From: Bacteroidota bacterium
GTDB lineage: Bacteria > Bacteroidota > Bacteroidia > Chitinophagales > Chitinophagaceae
Direction: 5' to 3'
Length of the DNA stretch: 64,000 bases
Assembly: GCA_018268135.1 (NCBI GenBank)
Contig: JAFDXD010000071.1
Location: 1-64,000, forward strand
A model generated the notes under the pieces. That model was not told the origin of the DNA. It did no database searches and worked only from the letters and a program-made list of their open reading frames with translations. Within the stretch, counting starts at the first letter, position 1, and every line of letters starts with the position of its first letter. Positions 1 through 8,418 of this stretch are shown piece by piece. The position numbers and the translations under genes were made by a program.

Positions 1-906
1 ATATTGAGGTATGCCTTCTTCAGTAAAAAACGTATTAATATAATATTCAAAACCTATTTCAATAGCGGTCTTTACTGATGTGTCGCCCGTATATTTCATA
101 TAGTCGTACAAACACTCAAGGTTATACCCTGTATGAAAATTATCAATCCATTGATGAAAAGGTAAAGTACCATAAGCCCATGCGCCATTGGCTTGCTGAT
201 AGTTGATACAAAAATTTACAGATTTTTTTGCTTCTTCTAATAATATTTCTTCTCCGGTAATAGCGTATAACCTTGCTAGTAACCTACTGCCCAATAAAGA
301 AGCATTAAAAACAACGCTCTTATCTAATGGAGAATAAGAGAATGCAAAATTACCCTTATCATCATAAGTTCTATTTAAATCTTTTAAAAAAAAATCGCAG
401 GTACTACGGGCAATAGTTACTAATTTTTCTTCTTTTGTAATTGCAAAAGCATCAAGCAGGGCATTGGCAATAAATGAAGAAGCTACCACTGTAGGCATTC
501 CTTTTGGTTGAAAAAATGCTCTTGCCTCCCAATCAAAGTTGTAACCCCAGCAACTACCCGAATATCCCTCACTTACAGTTGCCTGTATTTGTTGCACAAA
601 AAAATTAATTTTATTTAAATATTCTTTGCAGGGTTTATTCTTGTATAAATTGCAGTAGCCAGATAAAAACAATCCCAAAGCCTTTGGGTTATAATCTTTT
701 TTTACGCCTACAATTGTTCTGAAATTAATAGGAGAGCGTTTAAAAAACTGTATCCATGCTAAACGTGCATACCGGTTATTTTTAATGATAGGCAGATGTT
801 GAAACAATGAGCTGTTTAACCCATCGTATGGATCATAACCCTTGTACTGCTCATTTTCACAAAAAACAATCAAAAGGTTAAATGATTTTTCAAAATCTAC
901 TTTCAT
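1..906 (-). CDS. Alpha/alpha-toroid-like protein of the polysaccharide locus (C-terminus cut by window edge)
   Basis: The frame opens at an ATG at 906 and stays open to base 1, so 302 residues are visible and the C-terminus is missing. There is no signal peptide or membrane segment, so it is probably cytoplasmic. The sequence is mostly helical with Gly/Trp/Phe-rich turns (WGYNFDW, GAWAYGT, IDNFHTGYN). This is the look of an alpha/alpha toroid, as in cyclase-like and six-hairpin glycosidase folds. Similar proteins occur in Bacteroidota polysaccharide loci, sometimes under unrelated names. It starts 7 bp after the glycosyltransferase gene upstream and is probably the next gene of that operon. 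An enzymatic role in glycan processing is inference; no catalytic residues could be assigned. Confidence 0.75.
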   Translation of the reverse strand, partial: MKVDFEKSFNLLIVFCENEQYKGYDPYDGLNSSLFQHLPIIKNNRYARLAWIQFFKRSPINFRTIVGVKKDYNPKALGLFLSGYCNLYKNKPCKEYLNKINFFVQQIQATVSEGYSGSCWGYNFDWEARAFFQPKGMPTVVASSFIANALLDAFAITKEEKLVTIARSTCDFFLKDLNRTYDDKGNFAFSYSPLDKSVVFNASLLGSRLLARLYAITGEEILLEEAKKSVNFCINYQQANGAWAYGTLPFHQWIDNFHTGYNLECLYDYMKYTGDTSVKTAIEIGFEYYINTFFTEEGIPQY

Positions 907-913
907 TCTAAAT

Positions 914-1963
914 TCAATTTTTTAAAACACTATTAATAATATTTATGTAAAATGATTTATCATCATTATCATTTCTTTGCTTATCGGTTATGGATGTATT
1001 TGATTGGCTGATTATATTCAGCAATTTATTTTTAAAATCATCAACATTCCTGTTTTTAAAAAGCAAAGTACCTTCTGGCCTTGCTACAGCATCTGAGGCA
1101 AGTATTGGTTTATGTAAATACAAAACTTCTCTAATTGTAATGGCATCTCCATCAGTATTGGTAGGCCTTACTATTACATCGGCTTCTTCTATTAATCTTA
1201 CAAATGACAGCCGGGTATTTAATAAAAAGAAGCTATTTTCTAAGCCTTCTGCTTTAATTTGGTTTACATATTTTTCAAATGTTGTTTTCCCATCATCCAA
1301 AGAAGATACAATAAAAATGAAAATATGTTTTACACTTTGTTGCTTAAAATATTTTGATACTTCTATGCACATATCTACACCATACAAATCTTCATTGTTG
1401 TAAAAATCAAGTCGTGATGCATTGCCACAAATAATTTTTGCTCCATCATTTTTAGCAGAAAGTATAATATCCGAAATATTATTAGGTAATGCAGGCTCTA
1501 ATTCCATTACAGGAGGCAAAAAAGCTATCTTAATTGCACACTTTTGTGGAGGTAAACTTAGCCTGGTCAATATAGATTCATTTACCACAATAATTTTATT
1601 GGCAAAATTAAAAATGCTGTTATCTAAAAAGTAGGCAACTCCCTTTTTATTAAAAGGATAAGCATGTATGGTTAAAATAATTTTTTTGAATAATAATTTT
1701 GCAAAAAAAAGTTGTATTAATCTCAAATAGGTACTGCCGCTTTGTACATATACCAGATCTGCTCCCAACATTTTTTTTATGTATAAAAAAAAATTGTAGC
1801 TTCTTAAATTAAAAATTCCCGGCTTTTGCAAACTACTTTCATCAATAAAATCAATTGCAAAATTATCTTTAAGCAGGTACTGCAACCTTGAAATATGAAT
1901 GCTGATGCCTCCGGCAGGAGGGGGTACAGGACCGGTTATCAATATTTTTTTGGGTTGTGCCAC
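914..1963 (-). CDS. Glycosyltransferase (GT-B type) of the polysaccharide locus
   Basis: 349 residues. The N-terminus carries a GT4-style opening (ILITGPVPPPAGGIS) followed by a Rossmann-like alternation. The C-terminal half has ADVIVRPTNTDGDAITIREVL-like sequence around residues 260-285, where GT4 enzymes place the nucleotide-sugar binding glutamates. It probably transfers a sugar to the growing repeat unit on the cytoplasmic face. The gene lies 19 bp after asnB and 7 bp before the toroid gene, so it is clearly in the operon. It is more divergent than the two GT4 genes at 6.1-8.4 kb. Donor and acceptor cannot be predicted. The minus-strand ATG at 1963 gives a sensible N-terminus. Confidence 0.8.
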   Translation of the reverse strand: MAQPKKILITGPVPPPAGGISIHISRLQYLLKDNFAIDFIDESSLQKPGIFNLRSYNFFLYIKKMLGADLVYVQSGSTYLRLIQLFFAKLLFKKIILTIHAYPFNKKGVAYFLDNSIFNFANKIIVVNESILTRLSLPPQKCAIKIAFLPPVMELEPALPNNISDIILSAKNDGAKIICGNASRLDFYNNEDLYGVDMCIEVSKYFKQQSVKHIFIFIVSSLDDGKTTFEKYVNQIKAEGLENSFFLLNTRLSFVRLIEEADVIVRPTNTDGDAITIREVLYLHKPILASDAVARPEGTLLFKNRNVDDFKNKLLNIISQSNTSITDKQRNDNDDKSFYINIINSVLKN

Positions 1964-1982
1964 AATAAGTCAGGTTGCTGTT

Positions 1983-3776
1983 TTATATTTTTGAAAGGTA
2001 TTGATAACTTAACTCTATGCACAAAAATGCCCATAACTTGGTTGCATAATCAATATTTTTATTTACATGCAGGTCAAAGCAATTTCTAATTACATTTATA
2101 TTAATACAATCTTTTTGTACCGAATTTTCAATAGAATGTTGCAACCTGTCTTTTAACTCATGCGATACCCAACTTTTCAATGGCAAATCGAAGCCTACTT
2201 TTTTTCGGTACAAAATATCATGATCCAAATATTTTAAAGCAAGTTTTTTTACCAGGTATTTACTAATATTATCTTTCATAAATAATTCCTCACTTATTCC
2301 AGCAGAATAATCTACCAATTGGTGAGCTAAAAAGGGCACTCTTAATTCTATAGAACTTGCACTGGTAGGGCGATCGCTCCTGGTTAAAATATCATTTTGC
2401 AACCTGTCCTTAATGTCAAGGTCCATTGCAGATTTTATATCAAATGCCTTAACAGGGTTTTCTTCTAAAAAAGATGGTATCATTTCTGCCAGCAGGTGTG
2501 GCTCAAACATCATTGCAGTTCCATAAAATACCGGTTTGTGCAATGCGTTGTAAATAAAATTGTATTTTTTGGAATCCTTTTTATACAGTGAGGCAATTTG
2601 TTTTTTAAGCGGTACAAATTTTCCGTAGCCATGTATTTTCTTTGTCCAGTTAAAATATTTATACGCATTATAACCTGCAAATAATTCGTCGGCTCCTTCG
2701 CCGGCAAGCAATACCCTGTATTGTAAGCTACTTGCAAATTGCGAAATTTTATACATGAGCAGAGAGGAAGGATCACCCACAATATCATCCTGTGTTTCAA
2801 TCCATTTGTCTATACTTCCTGCAAAGTCATTTGCATTCACTTTAATTTCATTATATTTTATACCATATCTTTCTGCCACTCTTTTTGCATACGATGATTC
2901 ATCATAATTTTCATCATAAAAGGAAACGGTAAAAGCATTTAGGTTAGAACTCTGCTGAGCAGTTAAAGCAGCCACAAGCGAAGAATCTACTCCTCCACTT
3001 AAGAACAAACCAACCGGTACATCTGCCACCAACCTGTTTTTTATTGAATCTTTTAGAAGCTCTTCAATTGTATTGATTACTTCATCTTCCTTGGTATAAA
3101 GATTTTCAAGTGGTTTCCTTTGCCACCATTTTTTGGAGGCAGATATAGAATTATTTTTGGTGTCAAACTCAATGTATGATCCGGCTTCTAATTCAAATAT
3201 ATCATCCATAATAGTTGCCGGTGCCTGAAAAGCACGGTTTAGGTAAAAATGCCACAACTTAGTATGGTTAAGCCTTTTGGCAGAAAACATTGCCAAAGGT
3301 GTAATGGTTGAAGCAAAAGCAAATACTTCATCAGTATTAATAAAATAAATTGGTTTAATCCCTATCCTGTCCCTGCATATTGTAATGACCTTTGATGCTT
3401 TATTGTAATATCCAAATCCAAACATTGAGTTGGTTTTGGATAAAAAAGGAATATATTCTTTATTGAGCCCTTTTAGTAATACTTCGGTATCTGAATGCAA
3501 ATTATATTGCACATCCGGAAATTTTAGCTGACGATAATTATACACTTCTCCATTGTAAGTAATTACTCCATTATCATCTTGCATTGGCTGGTTGGCATTC
3601 CCAATGTCAATAATGGAAAGCATATTTTGAAATAAAAATAAATTTGGGCTAACCTCGAGGCTGCTAAATTTATCAGGCCCACGCATATATTGCATTTCCT
3701 TTACCAGTTTCTCAAATTTTTTTAACTGGCCGGTATCCGTATTTTTTTTAAAGTAAATTCCTGCAATTCCGCACAT
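1983..3776 (-). CDS. asnB: Asparagine synthase (glutamine-hydrolysing) family amidotransferase
   Basis: 597 residues, the usual length of AsnB-type enzymes. The mature N-terminus is Cys2 (MCGIAGIYF), the class II glutaminase nucleophile, and the glutaminase domain covers about residues 2-180. The C-terminal ATP-pyrophosphatase domain has the PP-loop SGGVDSS near residue 262. Both half-reactions therefore look intact: glutamine hydrolysis, and transfer of ammonia to an adenylated carboxylate. It sits inside the polysaccharide operon between a CapK-like gene and a glycosyltransferase. AsnB homologues in O-antigen clusters (for example WbpS in Pseudomonas) amidate uronic acids, so glycan amidation is a reasonable inference here. 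Ordinary asparagine synthesis remains possible. Confidence 0.9.
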   Translation of the reverse strand: MCGIAGIYFKKNTDTGQLKKFEKLVKEMQYMRGPDKFSSLEVSPNLFLFQNMLSIIDIGNANQPMQDDNGVITYNGEVYNYRQLKFPDVQYNLHSDTEVLLKGLNKEYIPFLSKTNSMFGFGYYNKASKVITICRDRIGIKPIYFINTDEVFAFASTITPLAMFSAKRLNHTKLWHFYLNRAFQAPATIMDDIFELEAGSYIEFDTKNNSISASKKWWQRKPLENLYTKEDEVINTIEELLKDSIKNRLVADVPVGLFLSGGVDSSLVAALTAQQSSNLNAFTVSFYDENYDESSYAKRVAERYGIKYNEIKVNANDFAGSIDKWIETQDDIVGDPSSLLMYKISQFASSLQYRVLLAGEGADELFAGYNAYKYFNWTKKIHGYGKFVPLKKQIASLYKKDSKKYNFIYNALHKPVFYGTAMMFEPHLLAEMIPSFLEENPVKAFDIKSAMDLDIKDRLQNDILTRSDRPTSASSIELRVPFLAHQLVDYSAGISEELFMKDNISKYLVKKLALKYLDHDILYRKKVGFDLPLKSWVSHELKDRLQHSIENSVQKDCININVIRNCFDLHVNKNIDYATKLWAFLCIELSYQYLSKI

Positions 3777-3818
3777 GTATTAGCAGTTTAGTTTTTGTTA
3801 TTCAATAAAATGTAATGA

Positions 3819-5093
3819 TTACTTTCTAGGCTTATTATGTTTTATAACAAGCTTAAATTTGTTTACAGACGAAAAAGTAAGATTTTCTCTTTTGCAATAG
3901 GTGATAAAATAAGGAGTATCCTTACCAACCATATTTACAAATTTAGATTTAAATAATTCTAAATCATTGCTGCCAAAATCTGGCCTCACCACCATTTTAA
4001 TTTCAATGGGCTCTTGTACCGTGTATTGATGCACCTGTGCATATTCAAGATGATGAAGCCCTTTAAATGCATGATCGATACAACCTACAATACTACCATC
4101 TTTCAAGTCTAATGTATCTGTGGATCTGCCTTCAATTCTTACAATATCCGGCGCTACTATGTTCTGCATAAAATCATTTCCGTTTACTACAATTTTATCT
4201 CTTACTGCATAGCGAATAAATGGAAATTTAATATTGGTAAGTGCTGTCGTAATGATTTGCTCTTCTTCAAACTCATTGATTGAATAGAGTGGGGCAGGGG
4301 AATACTTATCATCCTTGCCTTTAGTAAGCATTATTGTTCGCTCCGCATTGCCGTATAAATCATGAATTTTTGTTTGCAAAAAATTTTCAATTTTTTGTCG
4401 CTCAAAATCATACAAAGTTTCAGATGAAGTAAATGCATTTGGCACATGCCATTCAAGCCCTTTCTTTTCAAGTTCCTGGCAAATTTTATACAGATAACTC
4501 GGAAATGCTTCTACAGCTACCGGGTTGTGATTCTTAATGAGCTTATAATAAAAATCAATTGTACCCTCATTTATATTGGGACTGGAGATATATAAAGTAT
4601 TGGCTCTCTTAAAATATTTATGTGTGGTATTCCTGTCTAATGTACCCCTGATGGATAAATATTTTTGGCCCATTTTATACCCATTTATCAAACGATAATA
4701 AAATGCATAAGCTTGCTCATTTATAACGTTTAATGGTGTTCTGTAAATTACTAGAGGGGTACCGGTAGTGCCGCTGGTATAACCATTTATTTTAAGTTTT
4801 TTATTTCCAAAAAATATCTGATCCTCTTTGTCTTGCAAATCTTCTCTGGTAGTAATAGGGAGTTTTTTTATATCAGTAATATCTTTAATGTCAGTAATTT
4901 GTACTCCATGCTGCCCATATAAGTTTTTATAAAATGGAGAATGGGTAATGGCAGCCCTAAACACTTTTAAAAATTCAGCATTGTATTTCTCAAGTAATGC
5001 ATTCTTATCAAGTTTGTAGAATGCATCAATCTCCTTCATTTTTTTTTGAGTGAGAAAATTATTTTTTGCGTAATATTTAATAAAGTCGTTCAT
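3819..5093 (-). CDS. CapK / phenylacetate-CoA-ligase-like adenylate-forming enzyme
   Basis: 424 residues, cytoplasmic. The adenylation P-loop is visible as GYTSGTTGTPLVIY near residues 103-117. The SETLYDFERQKIENF and DLYGNAER stretches match the CapK/F390-synthetase/PaaK branch of the ANL superfamily, and the length also fits that branch. Such enzymes activate a carboxylate as an acyl-adenylate, and CapK-type members recur in capsule loci. Next to asnB it may activate a carboxyl or acyl group used to decorate the glycan; the substrate is unknown. It is followed by asnB after a 42 bp gap and preceded by the beta-propeller gene after 69 bp, so it is probably co-transcribed. Confidence 0.85.
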   Translation of the reverse strand: MNDFIKYYAKNNFLTQKKMKEIDAFYKLDKNALLEKYNAEFLKVFRAAITHSPFYKNLYGQHGVQITDIKDITDIKKLPITTREDLQDKEDQIFFGNKKLKINGYTSGTTGTPLVIYRTPLNVINEQAYAFYYRLINGYKMGQKYLSIRGTLDRNTTHKYFKRANTLYISSPNINEGTIDFYYKLIKNHNPVAVEAFPSYLYKICQELEKKGLEWHVPNAFTSSETLYDFERQKIENFLQTKIHDLYGNAERTIMLTKGKDDKYSPAPLYSINEFEEEQIITTALTNIKFPFIRYAVRDKIVVNGNDFMQNIVAPDIVRIEGRSTDTLDLKDGSIVGCIDHAFKGLHHLEYAQVHQYTVQEPIEIKMVVRPDFGSNDLELFKSKFVNMVGKDTPYFITYCKRENLTFSSVNKFKLVIKHNKPRK

Positions 5094-5162
5094 GTTAGCA
5101 GGGGGAATTTTGCGGCAATATTATTCAATTTTTACCTTTAAAATGGTCATTTCAGTAAATAA

Positions 5163-6071
5163 TCATTGCTTTTTAAATATTTTTTTGATGAAAATTTTAA
5201 TTTGAGCTAATGGCATAAAATATCGCCTCAATGCATCAATTACTATAACGTCATCTGTGAAATTTATTGTATGTGTAGCGTAATTATACTTAGTTTTTTT
5301 TGGGGCTTCTACTATAAAATATTCTTCTTCTTCAAAGTTTTCTTCTGACAGGCATTTTAATTTATTAATGGTAATGGATTTACCATAATATTCAGCGCTA
5401 TTTTGAGTAGGACGATAAATTTCTCCATCCACTTCTATAAAATTACCTGCCGGCCTGCTGCCATTTAATGATTTTTTTACCGGGTTTTTAATATGGCTTT
5501 TATAGGGCCCGTCAAACTTATCAGCGTAATAAATATATAAGGCGCTATTACTGTCATCTCCTCTTTTGGTGGCAAATAGCCAATATTTTTCCCCGTATTT
5601 TAAAATGGTGCTGTCTAAAAGTGGCAACCCACTAACTATAACTTTTGCATTTATGAGCGCTTTGTTTTTATAATCATACTCATACATTGTAAGATTATTA
5701 CTCAAGCTAGCCTCCGGCATGATATAAGTAGTATCATTTTCAAAAAATACATTTGGATAAGATAAATGACTTTTGGTGTCTAAAATTTCATTTGTGGCAA
5801 TCACTTCAAAATTTTGATTGAGCGTTTTTATAGAAATTTTACCATAATGATCACTATTTGAAAAATCTTCATAAATAATATTAATAGTACCATTATTGTT
5901 TTTAAAAATAAAGGGGTCAGCAAAAAATCTCTCGGGGTCATTCTCAGGCAGCCAGGTAAACTCGGCATTAAATGCTTTTGTTCTGATAATAGTTTTAATA
6001 TCAATTCTTGCTAAGCCAATGTTCCACTGCTTTATTAATAACTTATCGTATATTTTACTTAGTATATTCAT
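5163..6071 (-). CDS. GINT1_N-like beta-propeller protein of the polysaccharide locus
   Basis: 302 residues with no signal peptide. It has the repeated blade signatures of the beta-propeller domain found at the N-terminus of plant glucosamine inositolphosphorylceramide transferase 1 and in many bacterial sugar loci. These are FFADPFIF near residue 48, a HLSYPNVFFEN stretch near 103, LLDSTI near 150, and GSRPAGNF near 204. It resembles five-bladed glycosidase-type propellers. In bacteria the domain often accompanies formyltransferase-like or glycosyltransferase genes. The gene is 24 bp after a GT4 gene, so it belongs to the operon. Its catalytic role is unknown; glycan recognition or hydrolysis is a guess from the fold. 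Confidence 0.7.
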   Translation of the reverse strand: MNILSKIYDKLLIKQWNIGLARIDIKTIIRTKAFNAEFTWLPENDPERFFADPFIFKNNNGTINIIYEDFSNSDHYGKISIKTLNQNFEVIATNEILDTKSHLSYPNVFFENDTTYIMPEASLSNNLTMYEYDYKNKALINAKVIVSGLPLLDSTILKYGEKYWLFATKRGDDSNSALYIYYADKFDGPYKSHIKNPVKKSLNGSRPAGNFIEVDGEIYRPTQNSAEYYGKSITINKLKCLSEENFEEEEYFIVEAPKKTKYNYATHTINFTDDVIVIDALRRYFMPLAQIKIFIKKIFKKQ

Positions 6072-6095
6072 TTTTATGATGCTTCGGGTAAATTA

Positions 6096-7241
6096 TTATT
6101 CTGCCAATATTTTTTTATAAAAATCAATTGTTTTATCAGCAATGCTGTTGCAATGATATTTTTCAAAGGCAATTTTATTAGCTGCCATCCCCATTTGCAC
6201 AATCCGCTCATCATTGTTATACAATTGTTCTAATGCATTACATAAGCTGTCTAAATTCTCATTCAAAAATACAATACCAGTTTTATCGCTAAAAACCATT
6301 TCAGGGATACCACCTACATTGGAAGCCACCACCGGCGTTGAGGCTGCCATACATTCTGCAATTACCATTGGCAGGGTTTCCTGTCGTGATGGCAAAACAA
6401 GGATGTCAGAATTTACCAAATATTTTTGTACTTCTGTTTGATTTACCCAGCCAGCAAAGTGTACCTGCTTTACAAGCTTTTGTTGATTAATATAAGTTAG
6501 TATTTTTTCCTCATAATCTTTATCTGAAAAACCTCCTAAAACATTCAGTGAAAAATTAATATTCTTATCATTTAGATTTTTAATTGCCTTTAATAGCAGT
6601 AAAAGGTTTTTTCGTTCATTCATTACACCAATAAAAAGTAGAGTATTACTCGTGTTGGCTCTTTGAGCTAATTGATAGAATGTAGGGCTAATAGCGTTTG
6701 ATATTATTACAGTATTGCCTTTTTTTACAGGCGGATGCATTTTTAAAGAATAATTAGAAATGTGAATTATATTTTTTGGGAAAAAAAATAATTGCAATAG
6801 GCCATTGTAAAATAAATTTAATTTATCCTTTATTCTTTTCTGAGATTTTCCTTCAGCAAATGTCATCCCATGTACAGTAAGCAAATATGGGGTGTTTACA
6901 ATTCCTCTTGACTTTAAAAGCAAAAAAGAGTTTCCTTCTTCAAAATGAATGATATCAGGTTTAAATTCTTTTATTTGTTTTTTTAATAAAGATGGGCCTT
7001 TTACAAGGTAATTTAGTGAGTGAAATGGCATGCCGCCTTCTGGCAGATAAACAATTTCAATATTATTACTATACCTGATACTTTCTCTTTCCTTTATTCT
7101 GTCAAACGATACTAACCTTACTACAATATCTTTAGTTTTAAACCCCATCAATAAATTGGCAATAGCAGAATGTACTCCGCCTTTAATATCATCCATATTT
7201 TTTGGAAAACCAGGAACCAATATTAATACTCTAAGCTGCAT
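6096..7241 (-). CDS. Glycosyltransferase family 4 protein
   Basis: 381 residues. The GT-B architecture is clear: the N-terminal domain opens RVLILVPGFPKN, with HFEEGNSF and LLTVHGMTF near residues 95-125. The C-terminal domain has LFIGVMNERKN near 203 and a donor-site segment SDILVLPSRQETLPMVIAEC near 290, including the E-x7-E pair. It is a retaining transferase, presumably building the lipid-linked repeat unit in the cytoplasm. It starts 5 bp after the neighbouring GT4 gene and lies 24 bp before the propeller gene, so translation is likely coupled. Donor sugar is unknown. Confidence 0.9.
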   Translation of the reverse strand: MQLRVLILVPGFPKNMDDIKGGVHSAIANLLMGFKTKDIVVRLVSFDRIKERESIRYSNNIEIVYLPEGGMPFHSLNYLVKGPSLLKKQIKEFKPDIIHFEEGNSFLLLKSRGIVNTPYLLTVHGMTFAEGKSQKRIKDKLNLFYNGLLQLFFFPKNIIHISNYSLKMHPPVKKGNTVIISNAISPTFYQLAQRANTSNTLLFIGVMNERKNLLLLLKAIKNLNDKNINFSLNVLGGFSDKDYEEKILTYINQQKLVKQVHFAGWVNQTEVQKYLVNSDILVLPSRQETLPMVIAECMAASTPVVASNVGGIPEMVFSDKTGIVFLNENLDSLCNALEQLYNNDERIVQMGMAANKIAFEKYHCNSIADKTIDFYKKILAE

Positions 7242-7246
7242 TTTTG

Positions 7247-8401
7247 CTAATTATTATATGCGTTGATAATGATTGAAGCATTATAATCACCGGTTTGTTT
7301 TGAAAAATTAGGTTCCACATTTTTCTGTAAATCAGCATAAAAATCATTTTTCAATGCTTCCAGTATTTTTTGAGCTATTGATGGTGAATCCGGCTCTGCC
7401 AAAAGCCCATTTACCCCATCAGAAATATACTCGGCAAAAGATCCCACATTAGTAGCCACTACCGGTTTGCCTACAGCAAAAGTTGTCATTACCACACCGC
7501 TTTGGGTAGCATCTCGGTAAGGGCATACTACCATTTGCGCATTATCTATCAGCTTTACCAATTCTTCAGTAGATAAAAAACGTTCAATGAACGTAACATT
7601 GCTTTTTACTTTTTGTAAAAGAGTTTCATCCAATTTAAAATCATAATCGGGTTTGCCGGCAATAATAAAATGCTGATTTGGGAGCTCTTTTACGATGATT
7701 GGTATTGCATTTAATAAAATATCAATCCCTTTGTAATACGACAAACGTCCAAAAAAAAGTACATACCCGGGTTTGGCAGACCGTTCGCCAATATATGTTT
7801 GTACAAATGTGTATGGTTGTAGTTTAATACCATACAAAGCAGTTTTAACTCGAGTGTAATATTTCTCAAATTGTTTTAGAGCAAATTCAGAATAAAAGAA
7901 AAAGCCTTTAGCCAAAGGAAAAAAAAGTTTCTTAGGAATTTTTTCTCTCCAGGAGGCCTCTCCAGAGTGTGGCACAGGATCATGAATGGCTATAAATACT
8001 TTTTTAGAACGGGCATAAAAGTATAATCCAATAGCACAGGTAGAGATGGAATCAAAATGTAATATATCGGCCTTGTATTTTTTTAAATATTTTCCAAGCT
8101 TGTAAGCTGTTTTAATAGTTTCAAATGAAAATGCTCTTTTATTTTTTTGAACAACAAATTCTACAGAAGCTACGTCCTTAAAATAGGGCTTCAACTCTTC
8201 CCATTTTTCTTTGCCCAACAAATTCTCTGGAGTTTCTATCATTTCTTTGCTTTCAAGTTCATTTACATTGATGATAGTACTATTTTTTGAAGAAGGAGCA
8301 ATTTCAATTACCACATGCAGATTTACCGAATTTTTTATGCTTTGAATGGTTTCAACAATTACATCCAAATAACTTGTAGAAGTATAATAAACAACTGTCA
8401 T
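7247..8401 (-). CDS. Glycosyltransferase family 4 protein
   Basis: 384 residues. The N-terminal half includes ILHFDSISTC and AIHDPVPHSGE. The C-terminal half has the GT4 landmarks YVLFFGRLSYYKGIDILL near residue 217 and the donor-site segment ATQSGVVMTTFAVGKPVV near 320. It is predicted to be a cytoplasmic retaining glycosyltransferase acting on the undecaprenyl-linked oligosaccharide. It lies 17 bp after the flippase gene and 5 bp before the next GT4 gene. ATG 8401 gives the N-terminus MTVVYYTSTSY, and nothing better exists upstream. Confidence 0.9.
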   Translation of the reverse strand: MTVVYYTSTSYLDVIVETIQSIKNSVNLHVVIEIAPSSKNSTIINVNELESKEMIETPENLLGKEKWEELKPYFKDVASVEFVVQKNKRAFSFETIKTAYKLGKYLKKYKADILHFDSISTCAIGLYFYARSKKVFIAIHDPVPHSGEASWREKIPKKLFFPLAKGFFFYSEFALKQFEKYYTRVKTALYGIKLQPYTFVQTYIGERSAKPGYVLFFGRLSYYKGIDILLNAIPIIVKELPNQHFIIAGKPDYDFKLDETLLQKVKSNVTFIERFLSTEELVKLIDNAQMVVCPYRDATQSGVVMTTFAVGKPVVATNVGSFAEYISDGVNGLLAEPDSPSIAQKILEALKNDFYADLQKNVEPNFSKQTGDYNASIIINAYNN

Positions 8402-8418
8402 TCTTTTACCTTTTAATT

